Source of the DNA: Bog-532 sp963732345
GTDB lineage: Bacteria > Actinomycetota > Actinomycetes > Streptosporangiales > Streptosporangiaceae
NCBI GenBank assembly: GCA_963732345.1
Contig: CAVSZI010000006.1
Location: 100,990 to 164,989, forward strand
Direction: 5' to 3'
DNA: 64,000 nucleotides
Below the pieces are notes generated by a model. That model ran no database searches. It was given only the letters and a program-made list of their open reading frames with translations, and had not been told where the DNA came from. This document shows, one piece after another, positions 28,135 to 36,848 of this stretch. The number at the start of each line of letters is the position of its first letter. Within the stretch, counting starts at the first letter, position 1. Position numbers and translations under genes: made by a program.

Positions 28135-29481
28135 GTGCGGTGCGACCACGGGGCGACCAGGGCGACGGAATCGCCGGCGACACCTGAGCGCGGGCGCCGC
28201 CGGCGCGTGCCGGGCCCACGGAGGACCGCGATCCCCGCCGCCGCGGGGGCCGCCGCATTGGCCGTGGCCCTCGCCGCCGCGGGATGCGGCGCGGCCCCCG
28301 CCGGCCAGGACCGGGGCACCACGTCCCCGTCCCGCCCGGCCAGCAGGCCCGCCGCGGCGGGCCCGGCCTCCCCGGTGCGCCCCACGGCCCCTGCGGCCCC
28401 CGCGGCCCCCGCGGCCCCCGCGGCCCCGTCCTGCCCGGCCGCGGTCTACAGCCGGATGACCGAGGCCCAGCGCGTCGGCCAGCTATTCCTCGTCGGACTG
28501 GCCACCGACCAGCTCGACCCGGCCACGGCCGCCACCATCCGGTCCGATCACTTCGGCTCGGTGCTGTTCGGGACGACCAGCTACGCCGGGGTCACCCAGA
28601 CCCGCGCCGTCACCAGCGCCGTGCAGTCGCTCGCGTCCACCCAGGACACCGCGGGGGTCCGGTTCTTCGTGGCCGCAAACCAGGAGGGCGGGCAGGTTCA
28701 GCAGCTGCAAGGGCCCGGTTTCGCGGCCATCCCCGCCGCGCTGGATCAGGGGCTGGTCACGCCGGATGCCCTGCAGCCGCAGGCCGAAGCCTGGGGGCAG
28801 GAGCTCCGGGCGGCCGGCGTCAACCTCGACCTGGCGCCGGTCATGGACGTAGTGCCGCCCGGCACCGACCAGCAGAACGCGCCGATCGGGGCGCTGCAGC
28901 GGGAATTCGCCCACGACCCCGGCACCGCCGCGGCGCACGGAGTGGCATTCCTGCGCGGCATGAGCCAGGCCGGCGTGGCGACGACGGCCAAGCACTTCCC
29001 CGGGCTGGGCCGGGTCCGCGGCAACACCGATTTCACCTCGGGCGTCGTGGACACCGTCACCACCGCGCAGGACCCCTCCCTGCAGACGTTTCGGGCGGCC
29101 AGCCAAGCGGGCGTGCCGTTCGTCATGGTCTCGCTGGCCACCTATACGCGGATCGACCCGCAGCACCTCGCGGTGTTCTCCGCGCGGGTGATGCGCACGA
29201 CCCTGCGGCAGGAGATCCACTTCGGCGGCGTCATCGTCTCCGACGACATGGGCGCGGCCTCGGCGATGGGCGGACTATCCCCCGCCGCCCGGGCCATCGG
29301 CTTCCTGGCCGCGGGCGGGGACCTGATCACCACCGTCAGCGTGCCGGTGGCCGCCGCGATGGACAACGCCGTGCTGCAGCGGGCGGCGCAGGACGGGACG
29401 TTCCGCGGGCAGGTCGGCGCGGCGGTCATGCACGTGCTGGCCGCCAAGCAGGCCTACGGCCTACTGCCCTGCCCGGGATGA
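28135..29481 (+). CDS. Glycoside hydrolase family 3 lipoprotein (NagZ-like)
   Basis: 448 aa from GTG 28135. A basic N-terminus leads into a lipoprotein signal ending LAAAGC at about residue 44, then a Pro/Ala linker built from tandem CCCGCGGCC units. The GH3 domain begins near 105 (SRMTEAQRVGQLFLVGLATD), has KHFPGLG with a shortened following loop, and the catalytic Asp in VIVSDDMGAA. It would remove N-acetylglucosamine from wall fragments outside the membrane. The general acid His/Asp dyad of NagZ (DxH after KHFPG) is replaced by VRGNTD, so activity may differ. Confidence 0.85.
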   Translation: MRCDHGATRATESPATPERGRRRRVPGPRRTAIPAAAGAAALAVALAAAGCGAAPAGQDRGTTSPSRPASRPAAAGPASPVRPTAPAAPAAPAAPAAPSCPAAVYSRMTEAQRVGQLFLVGLATDQLDPATAATIRSDHFGSVLFGTTSYAGVTQTRAVTSAVQSLASTQDTAGVRFFVAANQEGGQVQQLQGPGFAAIPAALDQGLVTPDALQPQAEAWGQELRAAGVNLDLAPVMDVVPPGTDQQNAPIGALQREFAHDPGTAAAHGVAFLRGMSQAGVATTAKHFPGLGRVRGNTDFTSGVVDTVTTAQDPSLQTFRAASQAGVPFVMVSLATYTRIDPQHLAVFSARVMRTTLRQEIHFGGVIVSDDMGAASAMGGLSPAARAIGFLAAGGDLITTVSVPVAAAMDNAVLQRAAQDGTFRGQVGAAVMHVLAAKQAYGLLPCPG

Positions 29482-29612
29482 GCCGCGAGGCTGCACACCT
29501 GGCGAAGGCAGAGCGGCAGATCGCCGATCAGGTGGCGGCGCCGCGGACGATCGCCGGCGGCAGCGCGCCGGGATACTGATGGCGCAGCACGACGGCCCAT
29601 TGCCGAGATAAA

Positions 29613-29635
29613 TAGATATCAGTATGCTAGATATG
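29613..29635. promoter_or_regulatory. Direct repeat upstream of SPFH gene
   Basis: TAGATATC at 29613 and TAGATATG at 29628 form a 15-base-spaced direct repeat in a short AT-rich island 35-57 bases before the SPFH start. A regulator site or promoter is likely. Confidence 0.35.
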
Positions 29636-29669
29636 TGTTATCATGTTCGTCCAGCGCAGGAGGCTCCAG

Positions 29670-30632
29670 ATGGTTACTCAGAAGGCAACGGCCGCGGGCC
29701 CGGGAACAGTCACCCAGGGCAAAGCGGCGCCCGGCGCGGAACGGCCCGGCCGGCGGGTGACCGAGCGGGCGGCCCGGTCCCTGCCGGGCATACCCATGCT
29801 GGTGCTGGCCATCGTCCTGCTGCTGGCCGGGGTGGCGCTGCTGGTGCTGGCCGCTCACGAGAGCGGGGCCGCCAACACGCTGCTGATAACGCTCGGCATC
29901 CTTCTGCTCATCGCCAATGCCCTCGTCTGGCCCGGGCTTTTCGCCGTCGTGCCCGGCCAGGCTCGTGTCGTGCAGCTGTTCGGCCAGTACCGCGGCACCA
30001 TCCGCGACTCCGGCCTGCAATGGGTGAACCCGTTCACCCGCCGCATCGCGGTCTCCACCCGGATCCGCAACCAGGAGTCGGCGCAGGCCAAGGTCAACGA
30101 CGCCGACGGCAACCCGATCGAGATCGCCGCCGTGGTCGTCTGGCAGGTTCAGGACACCGCCAGCGCCGTCTATTCCGTCGACGACTTCACGCAGTTCGTC
30201 ACGATCCAGACCGAGACCGCCGTCCGGCACATCGCCTCCAGCTACCCGTACGACAACCGGGGCAGCGGCGCGCTGTCGCTGCGCGACAACGCAGAAGAGA
30301 TCACCGAGCGGCTGTCGGCCGAGCTCACCAACCGGGTCGCGTCGGCCGGCGTGCACATCATCGAGTCGCGCCTGACCCGGCTGTCGTACGCCCCGGAGAT
30401 CGCTCAGGCCATGCTGCGCCAGCAGCAGGCCAGCGCGGTCGTGGGCGCGCGGTCGCGCATCGTCGAGGGTGCCGTCGGCATGGTCAAGCTGGCCCTGGAG
30501 CGGCTGCAGGAGGAGGGCGTCGTCGAACTGGACGAGGAGCGCAAGGCCGCCATGGTGTCCAACCTGCTCGTGGTCCTGTGCAGCGAGCAGGCGACCCAGC
30601 AGGTCGTCAACACCGGCTCGCTATACCAGTAA
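29670..30632 (+). CDS. SPFH (band 7) domain membrane protein
   Basis: 320 aa from ATG 29670 (AGGAGG seven bases upstream; the ATG at 29643 is less well placed). Two adjacent hydrophobic segments (PMLVLAIVLLLAGVALLVLA and LITLGILLLIANALVW) anchor it. The SPFH domain follows: VPGQARVVQLFGQYRGTIRD, then NPIEIAAVVVWQVQDTASAV. A C-terminal flotillin-like helical region has APEIAQAMLRQQQASAVV. It would organise membrane microdomains or chaperone proteases. A tnpB element begins five bases after its stop codon. Confidence 0.85.
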   Translation: MVTQKATAAGPGTVTQGKAAPGAERPGRRVTERAARSLPGIPMLVLAIVLLLAGVALLVLAAHESGAANTLLITLGILLLIANALVWPGLFAVVPGQARVVQLFGQYRGTIRDSGLQWVNPFTRRIAVSTRIRNQESAQAKVNDADGNPIEIAAVVVWQVQDTASAVYSVDDFTQFVTIQTETAVRHIASSYPYDNRGSGALSLRDNAEEITERLSAELTNRVASAGVHIIESRLTRLSYAPEIAQAMLRQQQASAVVGARSRIVEGAVGMVKLALERLQEEGVVELDEERKAAMVSNLLVVLCSEQATQQVVNTGSLYQ

Positions 30633-30636
30633 TGAA

Positions 30637-30770
30637 CCCCACGGATGAATCCGGGGGCTTGCGGATCGCGCCCGTGACTGGAGGTCACGGTTCACGCCGC
30701 GTCCGGCAGCATCACGGCTGCCCAGCCAGAGATGTTCCTGGCTGCGAAAGTGTCTGCTGGCCCAGCGAGG
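30637..30770 (-). ncRNA. Predicted reRNA (omega RNA) of TnpB
   Basis: In this family the guide RNA covers the 3' end of tnpB and the right end. Here that region is GC-rich with the hairpin GTGACC/GGTCAC at 30672-30689 and the terminal hairpin at 30637-30657. The guide would be the bases beyond 30637, which lie at the SPFH stop codon. Inference from position and structure only. Confidence 0.35.
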
Positions 30771-31801
30771 CCGCAGCTTGTGCAGCGGAACGTGGCCTGA
30801 TCCGGGCGGTTCCGCTTGTCGATGTGGCCGCACCCTGGGCACCTTCGGGAGGTGTTCCGGGGATCCACCAGCGCCACGGGGACACCTGCGAGGGTGGCCT
30901 TGTAGGCGATGAATGCCCGGAGCTGGAAGAACGACCAGCACAGCCGGTCAGCGCGCTGAGCTTTCCGTACCGTTGCCCGGGTGTTGATCCCGCTCAGGTC
31001 TTCGAGCTTGATCCCGCGCCGGGTGTCTTTGGCTTCGCTGACCAGGGCCTTGCTTATGCAGTGGTTCACGTCCCGGGCGAACCGGGCTTCCTTGCGGCGG
31101 CGGCTGGCGAGCAGCCGTTTCGCGGACTTGGTTCCCTTCGACTGGAGCCGGGCCCGCAACTGCCGGTTCCGGTACCGCACAGCCCGGACTGCCTTACCGC
31201 AGTAGGTGGTTCCGTCGGAGTCGGCGGCGATGTTGACGATGCCGAGGTCCACGCCCAGCCATTCGTCTGGCTCCGGTCCGGCGGGCGGTTCGGGGACGTC
31301 GATCACGACAGTGAGGTAAAACTTCCCGTCCCGCCAGATCAGGTCCGCTGCGCCCCGCAGGACCGTTCCCGTGGTCCCCAGCCACCGGCCCTGCCAGACG
31401 ACCGGGACGACGATCCGGCCGCCAAGGGTCAGGATGGATACCCGATCCCGGCCTTTCCACGACAGGATCCGCTGGTCATAGGCGACCGCGCCGAGCGGCC
31501 GGAACACGGGCTTGATCTTCTTGTCCCGCTTGTACGCCTCGCACGCCTTGCTGATCGCCCGCACGGCCATCTGCGAGGACAACTTGAACGTCTCCCGCAG
31601 ATCGGCGTAGACAAGCGGCTGGAGCCGGATCTTGTTCGCTGTCCGGTGCTCGAACGCGACCTCAGCGGCGCGGGTAGCGGCGGCGTTGCACGCCCGCATC
31701 GTCGCCAGCAGGGCATCCGCCTGCTCAGGCGAGGGTGCGAGCTTCAGCATCTCCGTCACCAGCACACCATAGATACTAGCGTTCAATGCATGCAGGTGCA
31801 C
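30692..31801 (-). CDS. tnpB: TnpB RNA-guided nuclease
   Basis: About 369 aa if GTG 31801 is used; the usual N-terminus MLKLAPSPEQADALL begins at 31750, so a nearer GTG at 31759-31765 is likely the true start. RuvC residues are present: GVDLGIVNIA (Asp), KLEDLSG (Glu) and GPADTFAARNI (Asp). The zinc finger CPGCG...CTSCG lies between the last two. The protein appears intact and would cut DNA using the element's own RNA. Neighbouring hairpins mark the element ends. Confidence 0.9.
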   Translation of the reverse strand: MHLHALNASIYGVLVTEMLKLAPSPEQADALLATMRACNAAATRAAEVAFEHRTANKIRLQPLVYADLRETFKLSSQMAVRAISKACEAYKRDKKIKPVFRPLGAVAYDQRILSWKGRDRVSILTLGGRIVVPVVWQGRWLGTTGTVLRGAADLIWRDGKFYLTVVIDVPEPPAGPEPDEWLGVDLGIVNIAADSDGTTYCGKAVRAVRYRNRQLRARLQSKGTKSAKRLLASRRRKEARFARDVNHCISKALVSEAKDTRRGIKLEDLSGINTRATVRKAQRADRLCWSFFQLRAFIAYKATLAGVPVALVDPRNTSRRCPGCGHIDKRNRPDQATFRCTSCGLAGPADTFAARNISGWAAVMLPDAA

Positions 31802-31928
31802 GGCGACACGCCCAGTGCACTCCCATTCCTCCCCATGCCTGAAGGCAGGGGCTTCCTAGGAGCTTTCAGGTGACGGCGGCCATATCAGTTACGGCGGCTG
31901 CGCCGGTGAGGGCAGGCGGGGGGCCGGT

Positions 31929-32207
31929 GTGAGCGAGCGCAAGAGCGTCCTGCTGCGGCTGGACCCCGCCGTCCACGACGCGCTGGCCAGATGGGCTAAC
32001 GACGAGCTGCGCAGCACCAACGCCCAGATCGAGTTCCTGCTCCGGCGGGCGCTGGCCGAAGCGGGACGGCTACCTCACCACGCCGGGCCGATGCGCCCCC
32101 GCGGCCGGCCACCCGCCAGCGACCCGGCCGATGCGCCCCCGCGGCCGGCCACCCGCCAGCGAGACGCCGAAACCAGCCGGCCAGCGGGCGATAAACGGTC
32201 CGGCTAA
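31929..32207 (+). CDS. Ribbon-helix-helix (Arc-like) protein with altered tail
   Basis: 92 aa from GTG 31929. The first 50 residues (MSERKSVLLRLDPAVHDALA then ELRSTNAQIEFLLRRALAEA) are a clear Arc-type ribbon-helix-helix DNA-binding domain. The Pro/Arg-rich tail contains a 40-bp tandem duplication (32086-32162) that changes the reading frame, so the last 35 residues are probably not ancestral. It may regulate itself or the following methyltransferase gene. Confidence 0.8.
   Translation: MSERKSVLLRLDPAVHDALARWANDELRSTNAQIEFLLRRALAEAGRLPHHAGPMRPRGRPPASDPADAPPRPATRQRDAETSRPAGDKRSG
32086..32162 (+). repeat. 40-bp tandem duplication in the RHH gene tail
   Basis: Two identical 37-base copies start at 32086 and 32126 (period 40). 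Because 40 is not a multiple of three, the second copy is read in another frame. Removing one copy would keep the upstream frame open through 32862. Confidence 0.85.
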
Positions 32208-32364
32208 CGCCGCCCAGTGGCCGGGGTCCTACCGGCCCGGCACAGACCTGAACCCGAGCACATCTATGGAGGCGGCCCGCATGCGCAGATGCGGTGCCCC
32301 CCAGGAGCCTGGCCACCCTGCCACCGGCCTTCGCTCGTACACTTTTGGACATGTTGGCGTCATC

Positions 32365-32862
32365 ATGAGCTCCCGGGCCCGCGCGGTCAGCCTTGCCGTC
32401 CGTAATGCCTTGTTCACCGTTGTGGTGCCGGGGCTCGGCGGAGCCTGGGTCCCCTGGTGGATCCTGACGCGCCACGGGGGCACCGCGACTCCGGCCGCGT
32501 GGGAGGCGATCCCGGTCATCGCGGCCGGGACGGCCCTGTACGTGTGGTGTGCCTGGAACTTCGCGGTGGTGGGACGCGGCACGCCCGGCCCGTGGGACGC
32601 ACCCAGGCACGTGGTCGCGGCCGGGCCCTACCGCTGGGTGCGCAACCCGATCTACGTGGCCGCGATCGTGATCGTCCTGGGCGAGGCGTGGCTGTTCATG
32701 TCCCTGCCGCTGCTGGCGTACGCGGGCGCCATGGCGGTCTTCTTCCACCTGTTCGTCACCGGCTACGAAGAACGGACCCTGCGCCACCGCTTCAGCACAA
32801 CCTACCCGGAGTACCGCCGCACGGTCCCGCGCTGGATCCCCCACCCGCCGCGCCACAGCTGA
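32365..32862 (+). CDS. Isoprenylcysteine carboxyl methyltransferase-like membrane protein
   Basis: 165 aa from ATG 32365. Several hydrophobic segments (ALFTVVVPGLGGAWVPWWIL, LPLLAYAGAMAVFFHLFVTG) carry the ICMT/PEMT pattern: GPYRWVRNPIYVA and a C-terminal YEERTLRHRFSTTYPEYRR. These bind S-adenosylmethionine at the membrane. In bacteria the substrate is usually unknown. It follows the RHH gene by 157 bases. Confidence 0.8.
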   Translation: MSSRARAVSLAVRNALFTVVVPGLGGAWVPWWILTRHGGTATPAAWEAIPVIAAGTALYVWCAWNFAVVGRGTPGPWDAPRHVVAAGPYRWVRNPIYVAAIVIVLGEAWLFMSLPLLAYAGAMAVFFHLFVTGYEERTLRHRFSTTYPEYRRTVPRWIPHPPRHS

Positions 32863-33033
32863 GCCCCCTCCCGGACAGCCCGGCACCGGTGCGGGCGCAT
32901 CCAGGGCCTCGTTCGGCCAGGATCTCCCGGTGGTGAGACGGTGCCACCCGTTCCGGCTGCCCCGGCCTGCGGCGCTGGGGCGGAGAACGGGCCGAGCGCC
33001 CGCGCCCAGATGGACGCTGGCCGCGATCGGTTG

Positions 33034-33852
33034 TTATTGCTGGCTGGCCTCTTGGAGGATGAGGTGCTCGCTGGGCATTCGGCCGGGAGCCCGCAGCTGG
33101 CCGATGGCGGCCGGCTCACCGCGGATGGTGACGGCCACGCCTTCCTCGCAGAGGCAGCCGAGTCCAGCAAGCGCCGCACCGCCCCTCAGCGTCGCGACGG
33201 CCAGGTCGACCAGCACGCCGGTCTTCGGCGGCAGGATGTCCAGGGCCAGCCGCAGCTGGCTGACGGCAAACGAATCGATCTCGCCCTCGACACGCAGATC
33301 CCCCGCGTCGGCAAAAAGGCGGAACTGAGGGACCGGGCGGGCCGCCGAGGACAGCGGATGCAGCGTCGCCAGGTGGCGCAGCCTGCCCACGTCGACCTTC
33401 TTCCGGTCGAACGCGCACAGGCCGGTGACCTGGTTTTCCGACATGAAGCGGTCGGCGACGACTTCCCACCGGATCCATGCCGTCAGGCGTCCCTCATCGG
33501 TGACGAGCGGCGTGTTGTCGGCCGCGACCCGGATCCCGCTGTAGCCCTCAGCCAGGGCGTCTGCGAGGGCTGCGGCGAAAGTGGCCCGCTGGCCGGGCGC
33601 GTCGACGATCCCCGAGGGCCCGTAGACCTCCGCGATGCTCGCGACCTGAAGCACGCCCGGACCGGCCAGGCCAGCCACCGCGGCGGGGTCAGGGCTATCG
33701 GCCACGTACATGAGCCGCTCGCCCCTGGCCGCACCTTCGGCGAGGAATGGCCTGGCCAGCGCGGCAAATTCGGCCGGGCCAGCGAACGTCCAGCCCATGT
33801 GGTCATGCGGCCGCATCCGGAGGCATTCAAACCGTAGGCCGTGACTACGCAT
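33034..33852 (-). CDS. MEDS-STAS protein (partner-switch regulator)
   Basis: 272 aa. Residues 15-165 form a MEDS domain (DHMGWTFAGPAEFAALARPF, YSGIRVAADNTPLVTD), a sensory domain first seen in DcmR. Residues 185-268 form a STAS domain (LRVEGEIDSFAVSQLRLALD) like anti-anti-sigma factors; the residue usually phosphorylated is Ser in EIDSFAVSQL. The protein probably binds an anti-sigma kinase in a general stress switch. A second MEDS protein with an ATPase output is encoded at 38.8 kb. Confidence 0.85.
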   Translation of the reverse strand: MRSHGLRFECLRMRPHDHMGWTFAGPAEFAALARPFLAEGAARGERLMYVADSPDPAAVAGLAGPGVLQVASIAEVYGPSGIVDAPGQRATFAAALADALAEGYSGIRVAADNTPLVTDEGRLTAWIRWEVVADRFMSENQVTGLCAFDRKKVDVGRLRHLATLHPLSSAARPVPQFRLFADAGDLRVEGEIDSFAVSQLRLALDILPPKTGVLVDLAVATLRGGAALAGLGCLCEEGVAVTIRGEPAAIGQLRAPGRMPSEHLILQEASQQ

Positions 33853-33908
33853 AACAGGTCGTATCGGAGCAACCCGGAGCCATGGGCACCAGAATCACAT
33901 CCCGCTGA

Positions 33909-34118
33909 ATGCCTGTCCAGCCCGACCGGCCGGAGCGGGTGCGCATGGAAGCCGAAGAGAACCTCATCGGGCCGCTCCGAGCCATTCCGCTCGTGAGCGG
34001 GGCAGGACCTCATCCCCGGTGGGTGATGTGCGATCCGCGGCAGCGCCGCAGGATACGGGCCATCGGGGAGCACATCGAAGAGATCAGGAGGGGTCCGGGT
34101 GCCAATTGTCGAGTATGA
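33909..34118 (+). CDS. Possible small ORF before the sulfatase gene
   Basis: 69 codons from ATG 33909 (MPVQPDRPERVRMEAEENLI), ending inside the sulfatase gene in another frame. It has no recognised domain and no good ribosome site. Overlap with the next start could mean coupling, but chance openness in GC-rich DNA is equally likely. Confidence 0.2.
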   Translation: MPVQPDRPERVRMEAEENLIGPLRAIPLVSGAGPHPRWVMCDPRQRRRIRAIGEHIEEIRRGPGANCRV

Positions 34119-36450
34119 GTCCGGTACTGCGTTCCCGGGGGTGATCGGGCGGACCGCTGATGAGTCCACGCCGGCCTGGCCCGCTCCGGTGCGAGCCGGT
34201 GAGGGCGCGCCTAACGTGCTGTTCATCGTGCTGGATGACACCGGGTTCGGGCAGCTCGGCTGCTACGGCAGCCCGATCCAGACGCCCAGCTTCGACGCGC
34301 TCGCGGCGGACGGCCTGCGTTACAGCAACATGCACACGACAGCGCTGTGCTCGCCGAGCCGGTCGTGCATCCTCACCGGCCGCAACCATCACAGCAATGC
34401 GATGGCCGCCATCACGGAGCTGGCGAGCGGCTATCCCGGGTACAACGGCGTCATCCCGTTCGAGAACGGCTTCTTGTCCGAGATGCTCGTCGAGCACGGC
34501 TACAGCACCTTCATGGTCGGGAAGTACCACCTGACGCCGAGCAACCAGGAGACGGGCGCGGGCCCGTTCGACCGGTGGCCGCTGGGGCGCGGGTTCCAGC
34601 GTTTCTATGGGTTCCTGGGCGGTGACACCAGCCAGTGGTATCCGGATCTGGTGTACGACAACCACCAGGTGGAGCCGCCGCGAACGCCCGAGGAGGGCTA
34701 CCACCTCAGCGAGGACCTGGTCGACAAGGCGATCGAGTTCATCTCCGACGTCAGGCAGGTCGACCCGGCCAAGCCGTTCTACCTGAACCTGTGCTTTGGC
34801 GCCACGCATGCGCCGCATCACGTGCCCAGGGAATGGGCGGACCGGTATGCGGGCGTCTTCGACGATGGCTGGGACGCCTACCGGGAGCAGGTGTTCGCCC
34901 GGCAGAAGGAACTCGGCATCGTTCCCGCGGACGCCGAGCTGTCGCGTCACGATCCCGACGTGCCCGACTGGGCGTCGCTGCCCCCGGCGGCCCGCCGCCT
35001 CTACAGCCGGATGATGGAGGTCTACGCCGGCTTCCTGTCCCACACCGATCACCAGGTCGGGCGGCTGATCGAGTTCCTGCGGCAGCAGGGGGACCTCGAC
35101 AACACCCTGATCATGGTCGTCTCCGACAACGGCGCCAGCGCCGAGGGCGGTCCCACCGGGACCACCAACGAGGCGCAGTTCTTCAACAACGCCCAGGAGC
35201 CGCTGGAGGAAAGCCTCAAGCTGATCGACGAGATCGGCGGCCCGAAGCACTTCAACCACTACCCGTGGGGCTGGACGTGGGCCGGGAACACGCCGTTCCG
35301 CCGGTGGAAGCGGGAGACCTACCGGGGTGGCGCCAGCGATCCGTTCATCGTCTCCTGGCCGGGGCGGATCACGGCCCGGGGCGAGATCCGCACGCAGTAC
35401 GCGCACATCATCGACATGGTGCCCACCGTGCTGGACCTGCTGGGCCTCAAGCCGCCCGACACGATCCGCGGCGTCACCCAGTCACCCCTGCACGGCGTCA
35501 GCTTCGCCCACACGCTGAACGACGCGGCCGCGGGCAGCAACCGCCGCACGCAGTACTTCGAGATGCTGGGTCACCGGGCGATCTACCACGACGGCTGGCG
35601 GGCCGTCTGCCCCTGGCCCGGCCCGTCGTTCGCCGAGGCGGGCATGGGCTTCGGGCAGCCGATCTCGTCCCAGAGGCTGTCCGAGCTGGACGCCACGGCC
35701 TGGGAGCTTTACCACGTGGCGACCGACTTCGCCGAGAACCACAACGTGGCCGCCGATCATCGCGACCGGCTGATCGCGATGATCGGGACGTGGTACGTGG
35801 AGGCGGGCAAGTACAACGTGATGCCCGTCGACGGCAGCGGCCTGGCCCGCATGATCGCCGAAAAGCCGCTCCTCGCGGTGCCCCGGGACCGCTACACCTA
35901 CCGGCCCGGCACGCAATCGATCCCGTTCTTCGCCGCGCCCAGGGTCCTGAACCGCCCGCACAGCATCACCGCGCAGGTCGAGATCCCGGCGGGCGGGGCC
36001 GAGGGTGTCCTGCTGTGCCAGGGCACGGCCGCCGGCGGATACTCCTTGTTCGTCAAGGACGGCAAGCTCCGCTACGTCCACAACTACGTGGGCCGGGCCG
36101 TGTACGGGGTGGAATCCGGCATCGTCCTGGCGCCAGGCCAGCACACGCTCAGGTTCGAGTTCGAGCCGACCGGGGAGCCCGACCTGATGCGCGGCAGGGG
36201 CGCGCCCGGCAGGCTCCAGCTCTACGTGGACGGCACCCTCACCGGGAACGCGGAGGCGCCCGTCACCACGCCGTTCGTGCTCAACCCCGGTGCGCTCACC
36301 TGCGGCGCCAACCCCGGCTCCGCGATCACCGACGACTACGCCAGCCCGTTCAAGTTCACCGGCACCATCCACAGCGTGACGGTGGACGTCAGCGGAAAGC
36401 TGACCGAGGACTCCGAAGCCGAGCTGCGCATGCACATGGCCCGCCAGTAA
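34099..36450 (+). CDS. Arylsulfatase, type I (formylglycine) family
   Basis: 783 aa from GTG 34099 with AGGAGGGG upstream. Metal ligands lie in VLFIVLDDTGFGQLGCYG. The formylglycine motif is CSPSR (Cys84) in TALCSPSRSCILTGRNHH. MVVSDNGASAEGG supplies further ligands. The C-terminal 200 residues (PHSITAQVEIPAGGAEGVLL) form an added beta domain typical of the long actinobacterial AtsA-like subgroup. There is no signal peptide, so it is probably cytosolic. It hydrolyses sulfate esters and needs a separate FGE enzyme for activation. Confidence 0.9.
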   Translation: MPIVEYESGTAFPGVIGRTADESTPAWPAPVRAGEGAPNVLFIVLDDTGFGQLGCYGSPIQTPSFDALAADGLRYSNMHTTALCSPSRSCILTGRNHHSNAMAAITELASGYPGYNGVIPFENGFLSEMLVEHGYSTFMVGKYHLTPSNQETGAGPFDRWPLGRGFQRFYGFLGGDTSQWYPDLVYDNHQVEPPRTPEEGYHLSEDLVDKAIEFISDVRQVDPAKPFYLNLCFGATHAPHHVPREWADRYAGVFDDGWDAYREQVFARQKELGIVPADAELSRHDPDVPDWASLPPAARRLYSRMMEVYAGFLSHTDHQVGRLIEFLRQQGDLDNTLIMVVSDNGASAEGGPTGTTNEAQFFNNAQEPLEESLKLIDEIGGPKHFNHYPWGWTWAGNTPFRRWKRETYRGGASDPFIVSWPGRITARGEIRTQYAHIIDMVPTVLDLLGLKPPDTIRGVTQSPLHGVSFAHTLNDAAAGSNRRTQYFEMLGHRAIYHDGWRAVCPWPGPSFAEAGMGFGQPISSQRLSELDATAWELYHVATDFAENHNVAADHRDRLIAMIGTWYVEAGKYNVMPVDGSGLARMIAEKPLLAVPRDRYTYRPGTQSIPFFAAPRVLNRPHSITAQVEIPAGGAEGVLLCQGTAAGGYSLFVKDGKLRYVHNYVGRAVYGVESGIVLAPGQHTLRFEFEPTGEPDLMRGRGAPGRLQLYVDGTLTGNAEAPVTTPFVLNPGALTCGANPGSAITDDYASPFKFTGTIHSVTVDVSGKLTEDSEAELRMHMARQ

Positions 36451-36727
36451 GCCGCCCGGCCAGCGCAGCAGGGACGCGGAACGCCGTGTCGCTGGCCGTG
36501 CGGATGGCGAGGACCCGGCCGGCCACCGGGGACGAACGCGCGCTGATGGCGCGATTCGGCCTGGAGCCGGCCTGAAGCGCTGCGGCAGCGGCGGGAGGGG
36601 CCATTGATCAGCCCCTGATTCAGGGTCTTTCTGTGGTCGGCATTTAACCGGATCGCCGTGCGGAACGTTGCGTTTGCTCCGGTCCCGGGAACTAACAGTG
36701 TGACCACGCACCAACACCCAGAGTAGC
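36451..36727. other. Intergenic region after the sulfatase gene
   Basis: No convincing gene. A short frame at 36480-36575 reads RMARTRPATGDERALMARFG and could be the end of a lost gene. The rest is leader sequence of the 36849 gene. Confidence 0.4.
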
Positions 36728-36753
36728 GCTTCGATTACGAAGCGTTTATACTC
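36728..36753 (+). promoter_or_regulatory. Promoter with embedded palindrome upstream of WxL-like gene
   Basis: TATACT at 36748-36753 is a strong -10 candidate. The palindrome CGCTTCG-ATTA-CGAAGCG (36728-36745) occupies the spacer just upstream, where a bound repressor would block polymerase. The leader to the ATG at 36849 is about 90 bases. Confidence 0.5.
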
Positions 36754-36848
36754 GGCCGTTAGGTAGACAACATCGTCCGAGGCCGTCAACATGCGGCTGG
36801 CCATCCCATACGGGACAGGCGGGCCCACCCGGTCTCTCGGGGGGAATC

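Larger units (their letters stand above)
30637..31851 (-). mobile_element. tnpB-only IS200/IS605-family element (IS1341 type)
   Basis: The element contains a single tnpB gene and no tnpA. Subterminal hairpins mark the ends: CCCC/GGGG enclosing GGAT/ATCC at 30637-30657 (right end) and CCCC/GGGG enclosing GCCT/AGGC at 31831-31851 (left end). IS605 elements leave no target duplication, and none is seen. It could only move with a TnpA supplied in trans. Confidence 0.75.
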
